Source: Flavobacterium amniphilum (GTDB taxonomy: Bacteria > Bacteroidota > Bacteroidia > Flavobacteriales > Flavobacteriaceae). From it: a DNA stretch of 64,000 bases. Both the position numbers and the translations under genes were made by a program. The notes under the pieces were generated by a model. The model had not been told where the DNA came from, searched no databases, and saw only the letters and a list, made by a program, of their open reading frames with translations. This document shows, piece after piece, positions 18,832 through 26,530 of this stretch; position 1 is the first letter of the stretch, and each line of letters starts with the position of its first letter. The DNA lies in the NCBI RefSeq assembly GCF_023634845.1, contig NZ_JAMLJL010000009.1, forward strand, positions 122,858-186,857, given 5' to 3'.

Positions 18832-20610
18832 ATGACACTGACACAAATTCTTACGCCAAAAATCCAGGAAGCCCTACAGGCCCTGTTTGCTGTTTCACTT
18901 GATAAAGTAGAATATCAGGCTACCCGCAGGGAATTTGAAGGTGACATAACCATGGTGGTTTTTCCAATCCTGAAACTGGTAAAAGGTAATCCGGTAGAGA
19001 TAGGAACTAAAATTGGTAATTATCTGGTTGAAAATGTAAAGGAAGTTGAAAAATTCAACGTGGTACAGGGGTTCCTGAATATCGTAATCGCCGATGCTTA
19101 CTATATCAATTTCTTTAACGGGATCAGAACAGAAGAAACTTTCGGTTTTGTAAATCCTACAGCAAGTGAAAAAGCTATTATGGTCGAATATTCTTCGCCT
19201 AATACAAACAAACCACTTCACTTAGGACACATTCGTAACAATTTATTGGGATACTCGGTAGCTGAAATCATCAAAGCTTCGGGTAAAAAAGTATATAAAA
19301 CACAAATCATCAACGACCGTGGAATCCATATCTGTAAGTCAATGCTGGCATGGCAGAAATATGGAGAAGGCCAAACGCCTGAATCAACCGGATTGAAAGG
19401 TGATAAATTAGTGGGTAACTTCTATGTGGAATTTGATAAAGCATACAAAGCCGAAATCAAAGCCTTAATGGAAGAAGGTAAAACCGAAGAAGAGGCTAAA
19501 AAACTGGCGCCTTCTATCCTTGAAGCGCAGGAAATGCTCCGTAAATGGGAAGCGGGCGACGAAGAAGTTGTTGCACTTTGGAAGAAAATGAACCAATGGG
19601 TATACGACGGTTTCGGAGTTACATATAAAAACCTTGGAGTCGATTTTGACTCGTATTATTATGAAAGCAATACCTATTTATTAGGTAAGGAAGTTGTGCA
19701 GTTCGGACTTGAGAAGGGTATCTTCGAAAAAGATCCCGACGGTTCGGTTTGGATCGACCTCACTTCAGATGGTCTTGACCGTAAAATCGTTTTGCGTTCA
19801 GATGGCACTGCCGTGTATATGACCCAGGATATCGGTACAGCTATCCAACGTGTAAAGGATAATCCTGATGTGGGTGGTATGGTATATACCGTAGGTAACG
19901 AACAGGATTACCACTTTAAAGTGTTGTTCCTGATCCTTAAGAAACTTGGATTTGATTGGGCAGCCGATTTATTCCACTTGTCTTACGGAATGGTGGAACT
20001 GCCATCCGGAAAAATGAAATCACGTGAAGGAACTGTAGTAGATGCCGATGATTTAATGGCTGAAATGAACACGACAGCACAATCCATTTCAGAAGAATTA
20101 GGAAAACTCGAAGGGTATTCTGATGACGAAAAAGCAGTATTGTACAACACAATCGGTCTGGGTGCCTTGAAATATTATATGTTGAAGGTAGATCCAAAGA
20201 AAACCATGATGTTTGACCCTAAAGAATCGGTTGATTTCAACGGTAATACCGGTCCGTTCATTCAATATACCTATGCGCGTATCCAGTCGATTTTACGTAA
20301 AGCCGATTTCGATACAAACAAAACTGTACCAGCAAATTCACTTCATGAAAAAGAAAAGGAATTAGTAAAGCAAATTGCCCAATTCCCTGAAGTAATCCAA
20401 AACGCGGCACACAACCACAGCCCGGCATTAATCGCCAACTATACATACGATTTGGTAAAAGAATACAACTCATTCTACCAGTCGGTTTCAATATTAGGAG
20501 AAGAGGACACAGATAAAAAAGTGTTCAGAGTCCAATTGTCGAAAAAAGTCGGCGAAACCATCAAAAACGCATTCAGTCTCTTAGGAATCAACGTTCCTGA
20601 AAGAATGTAG
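18832..20610 (+). CDS. argS: Arginyl-tRNA synthetase, 592 aa
   Basis: A class I aminoacyl-tRNA synthetase that charges tRNA-Arg with arginine in the cytoplasm. The N-terminal Add-1 domain (about 1-100) is followed by the HIGH motif as SPNTNKPLHLGHIRNN (His130-His133). The KMSKS-equivalent loop is GKMKSREGTVV near residue 390, and the C-terminal anticodon-binding helical domain ends in LGINVPERM, a typical ArgS terminus. Length is normal. It is a single gene with its own promoter and a very strong terminator. Confidence 0.96.
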   Translation: MTLTQILTPKIQEALQALFAVSLDKVEYQATRREFEGDITMVVFPILKLVKGNPVEIGTKIGNYLVENVKEVEKFNVVQGFLNIVIADAYYINFFNGIRTEETFGFVNPTASEKAIMVEYSSPNTNKPLHLGHIRNNLLGYSVAEIIKASGKKVYKTQIINDRGIHICKSMLAWQKYGEGQTPESTGLKGDKLVGNFYVEFDKAYKAEIKALMEEGKTEEEAKKLAPSILEAQEMLRKWEAGDEEVVALWKKMNQWVYDGFGVTYKNLGVDFDSYYYESNTYLLGKEVVQFGLEKGIFEKDPDGSVWIDLTSDGLDRKIVLRSDGTAVYMTQDIGTAIQRVKDNPDVGGMVYTVGNEQDYHFKVLFLILKKLGFDWAADLFHLSYGMVELPSGKMKSREGTVVDADDLMAEMNTTAQSISEELGKLEGYSDDEKAVLYNTIGLGALKYYMLKVDPKKTMMFDPKESVDFNGNTGPFIQYTYARIQSILRKADFDTNKTVPANSLHEKEKELVKQIAQFPEVIQNAAHNHSPALIANYTYDLVKEYNSFYQSVSILGEEDTDKKVFRVQLSKKVGETIKNAFSLLGINVPERM

Positions 20611-20662
20611 TTTTAAAAAGCAAAAGCCCTTTCTGAACAGAAAGGGCTTTTGCTTTTTAAAA
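20611..20662 (+). terminator. argS terminator, perfect 24-bp stem
   Basis: TTTTAAAAAGC... pairs perfectly over 24 bases with ...GCTTTTTAAAA around loop GAAC; the core is AAAGCCCTTTCT / AGAAAGGGCTTT. It starts immediately after the argS stop codon. Confidence 0.9.
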
Positions 20663-20765
20663 GTAACTAGTAACTAGTAAAGAGTCCCTAATCACCTTAA
20701 TCTTACTAAGTAATCCAAAAAGCTAATCACTAATTACTAATCACTAATTACTAGTCACTAATTAC
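20663..20765. repeat. Composite repeat locus B: inverted TAGT/ACTA arms without minisatellite
   Basis: The left part (taactagtaactagtaaagag) is TAGT-oriented and the right part (cactaattactaatcactaattactagtcactaatta) is ACTA-oriented. They are the same arm sequences as loci A and C, but only about 40 unique bases lie between them. It directly abuts the -7 element that drives the riboswitch leader. Confidence 0.65.
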
Positions 20766-20775
20766 TATAAAAACT

Positions 20776-20783
20776 TATCTTTG
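20776..20783 (+). promoter_or_regulatory. Putative -7 element TATCTTTG for the riboswitch-thioesterase transcript
   Basis: A TAnnTTTG match 15 bases before helix P1 of the cobalamin riboswitch. The -33 region lies in the ACTA-rich repeat and shows no TTG. Confidence 0.5.
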
Positions 20784-20797
20784 CCCCATTAAATAAT

Positions 20798-20906
20798 AAA
20801 ACCAACTCCGGAAGTTTCCTTCCATATGGAATCAGGTGCAACTCCTGAACTGTCGTGCAACTGTGTTTCTTTTTAAAAGATAAGTCAGATACATAGAATT
20901 GGTTTT
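20798..20906 (+). ncRNA. Cobalamin (B12) riboswitch
   Basis: The leader contains GGAATCAGGTGCAACTCCTG directly followed by AACTGTCGTGCAACTGTG. This closely follows the cobalamin riboswitch core (GGAAnC-x-GGTG-AA-TCC-x-GAACTGTC-GCAACTGT), with the paired CAGG/CCTG. The later AAGTCAGATAC resembles the B12 box, although it lacks the full GACCTGCC part. Closing helix P1 is formed by AAAACCAA (20798-20805) and TTGGTTTT (20899-20906), a perfect 8-bp match. A GGAAG/CTTCC hairpin lies between P1 and the core. B12 riboswitches bind adenosyl- or methylcobalamin and usually repress the downstream gene. The remaining 113 bases before the thioesterase ATG hold further hairpins (CAC-GAAA-GTG; CATTC/GAATG) that could form the expression platform. 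Confidence 0.8.
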
Positions 20907-21019
20907 GTTTAAGCATCACGAAAGTGCTTGAGCCACCATTGTCTTCATTCATCCCGAATGGAGCCCATGCTGTTTTATCCACTTTCTGTATTAATTTTTT
21001 AAAATATAATAACAGAAAT

Positions 21020-21406
21020 ATGAAAACACAGGAAGAAAAAATCAACGATTCAATCACAAGAGTATTCAAAGCCGTTTTTCCTAACACCACTAATCATTAC
21101 GACACCTTATTCGGAGGAACCGCCATGCAATTCATGGATGAAGTCGCTTTTATCACTGCAACCCGTTACAGCCGTCAAAAAATGGTAACCGTGAGTAGCG
21201 ACCGTATCGATTTCAAGCGTCCCATCCCGCACGGAACCATCATCGAACTCATTGGTAAAGTAACCTATCTCGGAACCACGAGCCTCAAAGTTAGAGTTGA
21301 TATCTTCATCGAAGAAATGTACAGTAATTCGCGCGAAAAAGCCATCACCGGCGAATTCACCTTCGTAGCCATCGACGAGAATAAGAAAGCGGTGAAAGTG
21401 GAGTAA
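21020..21406 (+). CDS. Acyl-CoA thioesterase, hotdog fold, 128 aa
   Basis: A small single-domain hotdog thioesterase of the YciA/BACH type that hydrolyses acyl-CoA to free acid and CoA. The family signature is FPNTTNHYDTLFGGTAMQFMD, in which the Asn/His-rich turn and the later aspartate form the active site, followed by VTVSSDRIDFKRPIPHG and IELIGKVTYLGTTSLKVRVD. Longer in-frame starts (20924) are rejected because they fall inside the RNA leader. It is the only gene downstream of the cobalamin riboswitch, so B12 should control it. That is unusual, as riboswitch targets are normally B12 synthesis, uptake or B12-independent isozymes. Confidence 0.9.
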   Translation: MKTQEEKINDSITRVFKAVFPNTTNHYDTLFGGTAMQFMDEVAFITATRYSRQKMVTVSSDRIDFKRPIPHGTIIELIGKVTYLGTTSLKVRVDIFIEEMYSNSREKAITGEFTFVAIDENKKAVKVE

Positions 21407-21893
21407 TTAGTGAAGAGTAATTAGTGAAGAGTAATTAGTCCATAGTAGTTGATCTTATGAAGAATATTATAAACAATAACCGATGTGTATTCTGAAAAAT
21501 AATTTTAAATACTAAAACTATCTATTAAATGCTCTTTATGTGGTACTAAGAGCTAAGGATTTGGTACTAAGGACTCTTTAACTGGTACAGATGATTATTT
21601 AAGTGGTACCGAGAGTTTTTAGGTGGTACTGATAGATATTCGGTGGCTGAGCCTGTCGAAGTCAAGTGGTACTGATAGATATTTGGTGGCTGAGCCTGTC
21701 GAAGTCAAGTGGTACCGATAGATATTTGGTGGCTGAGCCTGTCGAAGTCAAGTGGTACCGATAACTATTTAATTGGCACTAAGCTTTATCTAGGCAGCAC
21801 TAAGGACTAAGGACTATGTACTAGTCACTCTAAAGAAAGTACTAAGTACTCTTTTAACGGTGCTAATCACTAATTACTAGTTACTAATCACTT
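21404..21893. repeat. Composite repeat locus C: TAGT/ACTA arms around a GGTAC minisatellite
   Basis: No coding sequence is seen between the thioesterase and ffh. The left arm (21404-21450) repeats agtaattagtgaag; the right arm (21795-21893) is ACTA-rich, ending cactaattactagttactaatcacttt. Between them, units starting TGGTAC recur every 20-22 bases from about 21540 to 21800. Three of them carry an additional 22-bp tggctgagcctgtcgaagtc piece, giving a 43-bp higher-order repeat. The ffh -33 box begins right at the end of the right arm. Confidence 0.7.
21623..21751. repeat. Three tandem 43-bp repeats
   Basis: Copies at 21623-21665, 21666-21708 and 21709-21751 differ at only a few positions (tattcgg or tatttgg; ggtactg or ggtaccg); a partial fourth copy follows. 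Each contains TGAGCCTGTCGAAGT, a motif also found twice near 60.4 kb. Confidence 0.95.
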
Positions 21894-21922
21894 TGTTACT
21901 TTGAAACTTTAATCTATCTTTG
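21892..21922 (+). promoter_or_regulatory. Promoter of ffh
   Basis: TTTG at 21892-21895, 19-base spacer, TATCTTTG at 21915-21922; full consensus match 24 bases before the ATG. Confidence 0.75.
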
Positions 21923-21945
21923 CAACTTCATAAAAAAGAAGAATT

Positions 21946-23292
21946 ATGTTCAATAATTTATCCGAGAAACTAGATAAAGCGTTCCATATATTAAAAGGTC
22001 ACGGTAAAATCACCGAAGTAAACGTTGCCGATACCCTTAAAGAGGTGCGTCGTGCTTTACTTGAAGCCGATGTTAACTTTAAAATTGCCAAAGATTTTAC
22101 AACCCGTGTAAAAGAAAAAGCAATGGGAGAGGATGTATTAACAACCTTACAGCCGGGACAGTTATTAATCAAAATCGTAAAAGACGAACTAACAGAATTA
22201 ATGGGTGGTGGTATTACTGAAGTCAATCTTTCAGGAAATCCTTCCATTATCTTGATGTCGGGTTTACAAGGTTCAGGTAAAACAACTTTCTCTGGTAAGT
22301 TGGCTAACTTCCTTAAAGACAAAAAGAACAAAAAACCATTATTGGTTGCCTGTGATATTTACCGTCCGGCGGCGATCAACCAGTTACACGTGGTTGGAGA
22401 GCAAATCGGTGTTGAGGTATATTCAGAACCTGAAAATAAAAACGCTGTCGACATTGCACAAAACGCAATCAAACACGCAAAAGCAAACGGATTCAATGTA
22501 GTTATCGTCGATACAGCCGGCCGTTTAGCGATCGATGAGGAAATGATGACCGAAATCGCTAACGTTCACAAAGCAATCCAGCCAAACGAAACACTATTCG
22601 TTGTCGATTCAATGACAGGTCAGGATGCCGTGAACACAGCAAAAGCATTCAACGACCGTTTAGATTTCGACGGGGTTATCTTAACAAAATTAGATGGTGA
22701 TACCCGTGGTGGAGCCGCAATTTCGATTAAATCTGTAGTAAATAAACCAATCAAATTCATCGGTACGGGTGAAAAAATGGACGCAATCGATGTGTTCTAT
22801 CCAGACCGTATGGCCGACCGTATCTTAGGTATGGGTGACGTGGTTTCCCTTGTTGAACGTGCACAGGCACAATACGACGAAGAAGAAGCACGTAAACTTC
22901 AAAAGAAGATTGCTAAAAACGAATTCGGTTTTGATGACTTCTTAACGCAAATCCAACAAGTTAAGAAAATGGGTAACATGAAAGATTTAGTAGGGATGAT
23001 CCCGGGTGCCGGAAAAGCATTGAAAGATGTGGATATCCCGGATGATGCTTTCAAACACGTGGAAGCAATTATCTTCTCCATGACCCCAGCCGAAAGAAGC
23101 AAACCGTCAATCATCGATGTGAAACGTAAAGCACGTATCGCAAAAGGTTCAGGCCGTAAAATTGAAGAAGTCAACCAGTTGATGAAACAATTCGACCAAA
23201 TGAGCAAAATGATGAAGATGATGCAGGGAGCAGGAGGTAAGAACCTGATGAAAATGATGGGCGGCATGAAAGGAATGCCGGGCATGCGATAA
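21946..23292 (+). CDS. ffh: Signal recognition particle protein Ffh (SRP54), 448 aa
   Basis: The GTPase subunit of the signal recognition particle, which binds signal sequences and 4.5S RNA and delivers ribosomes to the membrane via FtsY. The N domain helical bundle (1-95) is followed by the G domain: P-loop GLQGSGKTT at residues 106-114, DTAGR, TKLDGDTRGGAA and the closing GTGEKMDAIDVFYPDRMADR. The C-terminal M domain holds SGRKIEEVNQLMKQF and the methionine-rich tail MMKMMQ...MKMMGGMKGMPGM. Size and motifs are standard. It is a single gene; the 4.5S RNA gene was not seen nearby. Confidence 0.97.
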   Translation: MFNNLSEKLDKAFHILKGHGKITEVNVADTLKEVRRALLEADVNFKIAKDFTTRVKEKAMGEDVLTTLQPGQLLIKIVKDELTELMGGGITEVNLSGNPSIILMSGLQGSGKTTFSGKLANFLKDKKNKKPLLVACDIYRPAAINQLHVVGEQIGVEVYSEPENKNAVDIAQNAIKHAKANGFNVVIVDTAGRLAIDEEMMTEIANVHKAIQPNETLFVVDSMTGQDAVNTAKAFNDRLDFDGVILTKLDGDTRGGAAISIKSVVNKPIKFIGTGEKMDAIDVFYPDRMADRILGMGDVVSLVERAQAQYDEEEARKLQKKIAKNEFGFDDFLTQIQQVKKMGNMKDLVGMIPGAGKALKDVDIPDDAFKHVEAIIFSMTPAERSKPSIIDVKRKARIAKGSGRKIEEVNQLMKQFDQMSKMMKMMQGAGGKNLMKMMGGMKGMPGMR

Positions 23293-23300
23293 AAAGAACA

Positions 23301-23330
23301 AAGGTGCGTACATACGCGCCTTTTTTTTAT
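23301..23330 (+). terminator. ffh terminator
   Basis: Stem AAGGTGCGTA / TACGCGCCTT with one wobble pair and loop CA, followed by eight T. Confidence 0.85.
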
Positions 23331-23405
23331 ACTAATTTTAAAGGATAAAGTAATCAACAACACAACTTTAAACTTTAAAGCTTTAAACTTTAAACACAAA
23401 AAACA

Positions 23406-24290
23406 ATGCAAATTTTAGACGGGAAAAAAGTTTCGGAAGACATTAAAAATGAAATCACAGCCGCAGTAGGGCAAATGAAAGCCAATGGGGAAAAAGTCCC
23501 TCATTTAGCTGCCGTGATTGTTGGAAATGACGGTGCAAGTTTAACCTATGTTGGAAGTAAAGTAAAAGCCTGCGAGCGTGTTGGCTTCGAATCGACTTTG
23601 GTTAAAATGCCTAGTACCACTTCTGAAACCGAATTACTTAAAAAAATCGAAGAACTGAATCAGAATGATACCATCGACGGTTTTATCGTGCAATTGCCGC
23701 TTCCTGATCAAATCGATACCCAAAAAGTATTGATGGCTATCGATCCAAGTAAAGATGTGGATGGTTTCCATCCGGAAAACTTCGGAAAGATGGCTTTGGA
23801 TATGAGTACATTCATCCCCGCAACTCCTTTCGGAATCCTTGAATTATTGGAAAGATACAATGTGGAAACCAAAGGGAAACACACTGTGGTTATTGGTCGT
23901 AGCCATATCGTGGGGCGTCCTATGAGTATTTTGATGGGAAGAAAAGGTTTTCCCGGAAATTCAACCGTTACCTTAACGCACAGTCATACTAAAAACATCA
24001 ACCAGATTACTTCACAGGCTGATATCATTATTACGGCATTGGGAGTTCCAAATTACTTAAAAGCCGAAATGGTAAAAGATGATGTAGTAATTATCGATGT
24101 GGGAATTACACGTGTTGCCGATGAAACAAATCCAAAAGGATACATCATTACCGGAGATGTTGATTTCGAAAATGTGTCCAAAAAAGCATCGCATATTACT
24201 CCGGTTCCGGGTGGTGTTGGACCGATGACTATTGCAATGTTGCTTAAAAATACCCTATTGGCCAGAGAACAAAAAAGACTGAAAAAATAA
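23406..24290 (+). CDS. folD: Bifunctional methylene-THF dehydrogenase / methenyl-THF cyclohydrolase FolD, 294 aa
   Basis: Interconverts 5,10-methylene-, methenyl- and 10-formyl-tetrahydrofolate with NADP, feeding purine and formyl-Met-tRNA synthesis. Family motifs are YVGSKVKACERVGF (with the catalytic lysine), GFIVQLPLPDQID, VIGRSHIVGRPMSILM (nucleotide-binding loop) and the C-terminal PVPGGVGPMTIAMLL. The length is normal. Upstream, 23370-23395 is a run of ctttaaa repeats of no clear meaning. The next gene begins only 16 bases after its stop, so read-through into the unknown membrane proteins is possible. Confidence 0.96.
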   Translation: MQILDGKKVSEDIKNEITAAVGQMKANGEKVPHLAAVIVGNDGASLTYVGSKVKACERVGFESTLVKMPSTTSETELLKKIEELNQNDTIDGFIVQLPLPDQIDTQKVLMAIDPSKDVDGFHPENFGKMALDMSTFIPATPFGILELLERYNVETKGKHTVVIGRSHIVGRPMSILMGRKGFPGNSTVTLTHSHTKNINQITSQADIIITALGVPNYLKAEMVKDDVVIIDVGITRVADETNPKGYIITGDVDFENVSKKASHITPVPGGVGPMTIAMLLKNTLLAREQKRLKK

Positions 24291-24306
24291 ACTTCCAAAA
24301 TATAAA

Positions 24307-25569
24307 GTGATTGATTTGAGAGTCCTCCAGTTAGTGGAGAATAGTATATCCGGTTTTGATCCCAACAATTCCAATGATTTAATTAAAGCGGAAAAGGTTT
24401 TAAAAGCCGAAAGTAAAATTAACGACGCAATCCAGACAAAGGAAATCGATAATGTGATTTCCTTTTTCAAGCGTCATGGTTCAAAATTCGATATACTATT
24501 GTCAAATCGTCACATTCAATCCATATTGAACGGTAAAACGGATGAGTTTAAGCAGTTTTCGTTTTCTGACGATGAACACGGCTTATACGAAATAAGTTTC
24601 AATCCGGCACAAAACCAAAAATACAGACAGATTAGCGAGTCAGTAATGACTTTATGTGAAGAATTTTCGGAAGTATTCGCTATAACAATCTGGAAATTTA
24701 TCCAAAAGAACATTGTTGAAGGAAACTGGAAGAATTTAAGAAAGCTCGTTGTACATTATGAACCAATAATCAGTTTTGATAACTGGGAGCAATTCAAAGA
24801 ATCGTTGACCCAAAAGAACGAATTGGTTATGGAGGTTATTCCTTTTAAGGAGAAGTATACAACCTTAATCAATGAATATAAATTCGGTATCGATGAAGAT
24901 TATTACAGCTTACTTTCAGATATTGATGCCTTCTATTTTGCAGATGAGGTAATGAGAATCAATTCTTTTGTTGTCGATCATCAACATGTGGATTTTGAAT
25001 ATAGAATCTATTTGGGAAAAGTTCTTTTTGCACTTGCTGCCTTCGAGGATGAAGATGAGGTTAGGGCAGGAATTTTGGCTAAAAACAGAAGAATAGCCCA
25101 AAAGTGGATTACCAGTGAGAAAAAAGCATCCGGAAAAATACGGAATGCGATTTCAAAGGCATTGGATTTTGATCCCGGTGCTGCTGCCGAGTGGACCATG
25201 GTCTTGATTTATTTTCCCTTGTTGATTTGGGGTTACCATTATCTGTATACTAAGATTGAGAATTTCTGGTTCTATGTGATAGTGGTTACAGAAATCATTC
25301 TTTATGTTATTTTCAGAAATAAAATTGCCGGTGATAAAGAGGAAGAAAAAGCCGCTGATGCTGAAAAGGCAAAAACGGCACCTGTTAGGATTTTCCTGAA
25401 AAATCTGGGTTTAAGGAGTTTTTTATTGCAGATTTTTATTGTTGTAGTGGGAGTTTTTATAGCTTTGTTTCTGGCTGCTCTCGGAATTTTGGCTGCCATT
25501 GCATTTTATACAGGCGGAGCGGGAGTTGTTGCAGCAATAATTATATATAGAATTTTCAGAAAAAAATAA
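24307..25569 (+). CDS. Unknown membrane protein with C-terminal transmembrane helices, 420 aa (paralogue of next gene)
   Basis: No family is recognised. The first 290 residues look soluble and helical, with DLIKAEKVLK at residues 24-33 shared exactly with the next gene. The last 130 residues contain about four hydrophobic helices (WTMVLIYFPLLIWGYHYLY, FWFYVIVVTEIILYVIF, FLLQIFIVVVGVFIALFLAA, then a Gly/Ala-rich helix) with a charged linker rich in E, K and A between pairs. This predicts a large cytoplasmic N-domain anchored by its C-terminus. The start is a GTG; no in-frame ATG exists nearby. It lies 16 bases after folD and 5 before its paralogue. Function is unknown. Confidence 0.75.
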   Translation: MIDLRVLQLVENSISGFDPNNSNDLIKAEKVLKAESKINDAIQTKEIDNVISFFKRHGSKFDILLSNRHIQSILNGKTDEFKQFSFSDDEHGLYEISFNPAQNQKYRQISESVMTLCEEFSEVFAITIWKFIQKNIVEGNWKNLRKLVVHYEPIISFDNWEQFKESLTQKNELVMEVIPFKEKYTTLINEYKFGIDEDYYSLLSDIDAFYFADEVMRINSFVVDHQHVDFEYRIYLGKVLFALAAFEDEDEVRAGILAKNRRIAQKWITSEKKASGKIRNAISKALDFDPGAAAEWTMVLIYFPLLIWGYHYLYTKIENFWFYVIVVTEIILYVIFRNKIAGDKEEEKAADAEKAKTAPVRIFLKNLGLRSFLLQIFIVVVGVFIALFLAALGILAAIAFYTGGAGVVAAIIIYRIFRKK

Positions 25570-25574
25570 GAATA

Positions 25575-26507
25575 GTGTTTAAGATTGAACTTTTGGGTGT
25601 AATCCAAAAAAATATGCCTGATTTTGATACCGCTAATGTTCAGGATCTCATTAAAGCTGAAAAAGTTTTAAAAGTTGAAAATAAACTGAATTCGGAAGTT
25701 GGAATGACAGATGTTGAAAATCTGTTGTCTTTCTTCAGAAACTATGGTTCCCAGTTTAACTTTCTTTTTGAAAACGATAATGTGAAGGCGATTTTAAAGA
25801 ATGACTTCGAAAGCTTTACAGGGTTTCCTTCCGAAGATTTTAATGAAGAAAATGATGAGATTTTATATGAATTTGCCGAATTGTTTTCTGAGTCGGTGAG
25901 TGCGTTTATTTATAGTGGTATTCAGCAAAGTAAATGGTCTAAACTGAAAGATTTTTTTCAGTTTTATGATCCCATCATCAGTCTTGATGCTTTTGAAAAA
26001 GCGAAAGAAATGCTTTCGAACAAAAACAGGCTGATTTTAAATATTCTTCCCACGCCTTTAAAATATTCCTTTTTTCAAAAGACAGGAAACTATGCATTCA
26101 GTCCGCAATATTACAAACTGCAATCAGAACTTGATTCCTATTATTTTGATCAGGAGATTCTGGAAATAAATAACACTATTGCAAGACATCAAAAAACGTC
26201 AGCTTCTAATAAAGTTACCCAAGGGAAAATATTAGTGGCTATTTCATATTTTGATGCCTATTATGAAGATACAATAAAAGTTTTGAGTGATAATAAGGAT
26301 GTGGGACAATCTTGGATCGATGATCAGTCGCATTATAATGATAGTGATAGTTCTATTTTACCAATAATACTCACGATAGGCGCTGTTATAGCCATTGGGA
26401 TTATTTTGGCTACAACAATAGACGATTTTGAGCCTTGGATGTTTAAATTACTTATTCTTCCAATTGTCCTTGTTGTAAAATTTGTTAACTACATAGCAAA
26501 AAAATAA
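25575..26507 (+). CDS. Unknown membrane protein, 310 aa (paralogue of previous gene)
   Basis: The N-terminus parallels the preceding product over its whole soluble part: FDTANVQDLIKAEKVLK against FDPNNSNDLIKAEKVLK, LLSFFRNYGSQFNFLF against VISFFKRHGSKFDILL, and YDPIISLDAFEKAKEML against YEPIISFDNWEQFKESL. It ends in only two hydrophobic helices (ILPIILTIGAVIAIGIILA and MFKLLILPIVLVVKFV) instead of four. It also starts with GTG. The two genes therefore look like a tandem duplication with a diverged membrane part and probably form a complex. The stop codon lies inside a palindromic terminator shared with the convergent Hsp70-like gene. Function is unknown. Confidence 0.75.
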   Translation: MFKIELLGVIQKNMPDFDTANVQDLIKAEKVLKVENKLNSEVGMTDVENLLSFFRNYGSQFNFLFENDNVKAILKNDFESFTGFPSEDFNEENDEILYEFAELFSESVSAFIYSGIQQSKWSKLKDFFQFYDPIISLDAFEKAKEMLSNKNRLILNILPTPLKYSFFQKTGNYAFSPQYYKLQSELDSYYFDQEILEINNTIARHQKTSASNKVTQGKILVAISYFDAYYEDTIKVLSDNKDVGQSWIDDQSHYNDSDSSILPIILTIGAVIAIGIILATTIDDFEPWMFKLLILPIVLVVKFVNYIAKK

Positions 26508-26530
26508 AGCACTGATCAGTGCTTTATTTT
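26501..26530. terminator. Perfect 30-bp palindrome, bidirectional terminator containing both stop codons
   Basis: AAAATAAAGCACTGA and its exact reverse complement abut without a loop. The stop of the plus-strand gene (26505-26507) and of the minus-strand gene (26524-26526) are symmetric parts of the palindrome. Confidence 0.85.

Noticed and set aside
20758..21090. Minus-strand frame of 110 aa over the riboswitch
   Set aside because: Overlaps the riboswitch leader and the thioesterase start in antisense; its sequence resembles no protein.
23370..23397. Repeated ctttaaa words before folD as an operator
   Set aside because: Simple low-complexity repeat without clear symmetry or recurrence elsewhere in the window.
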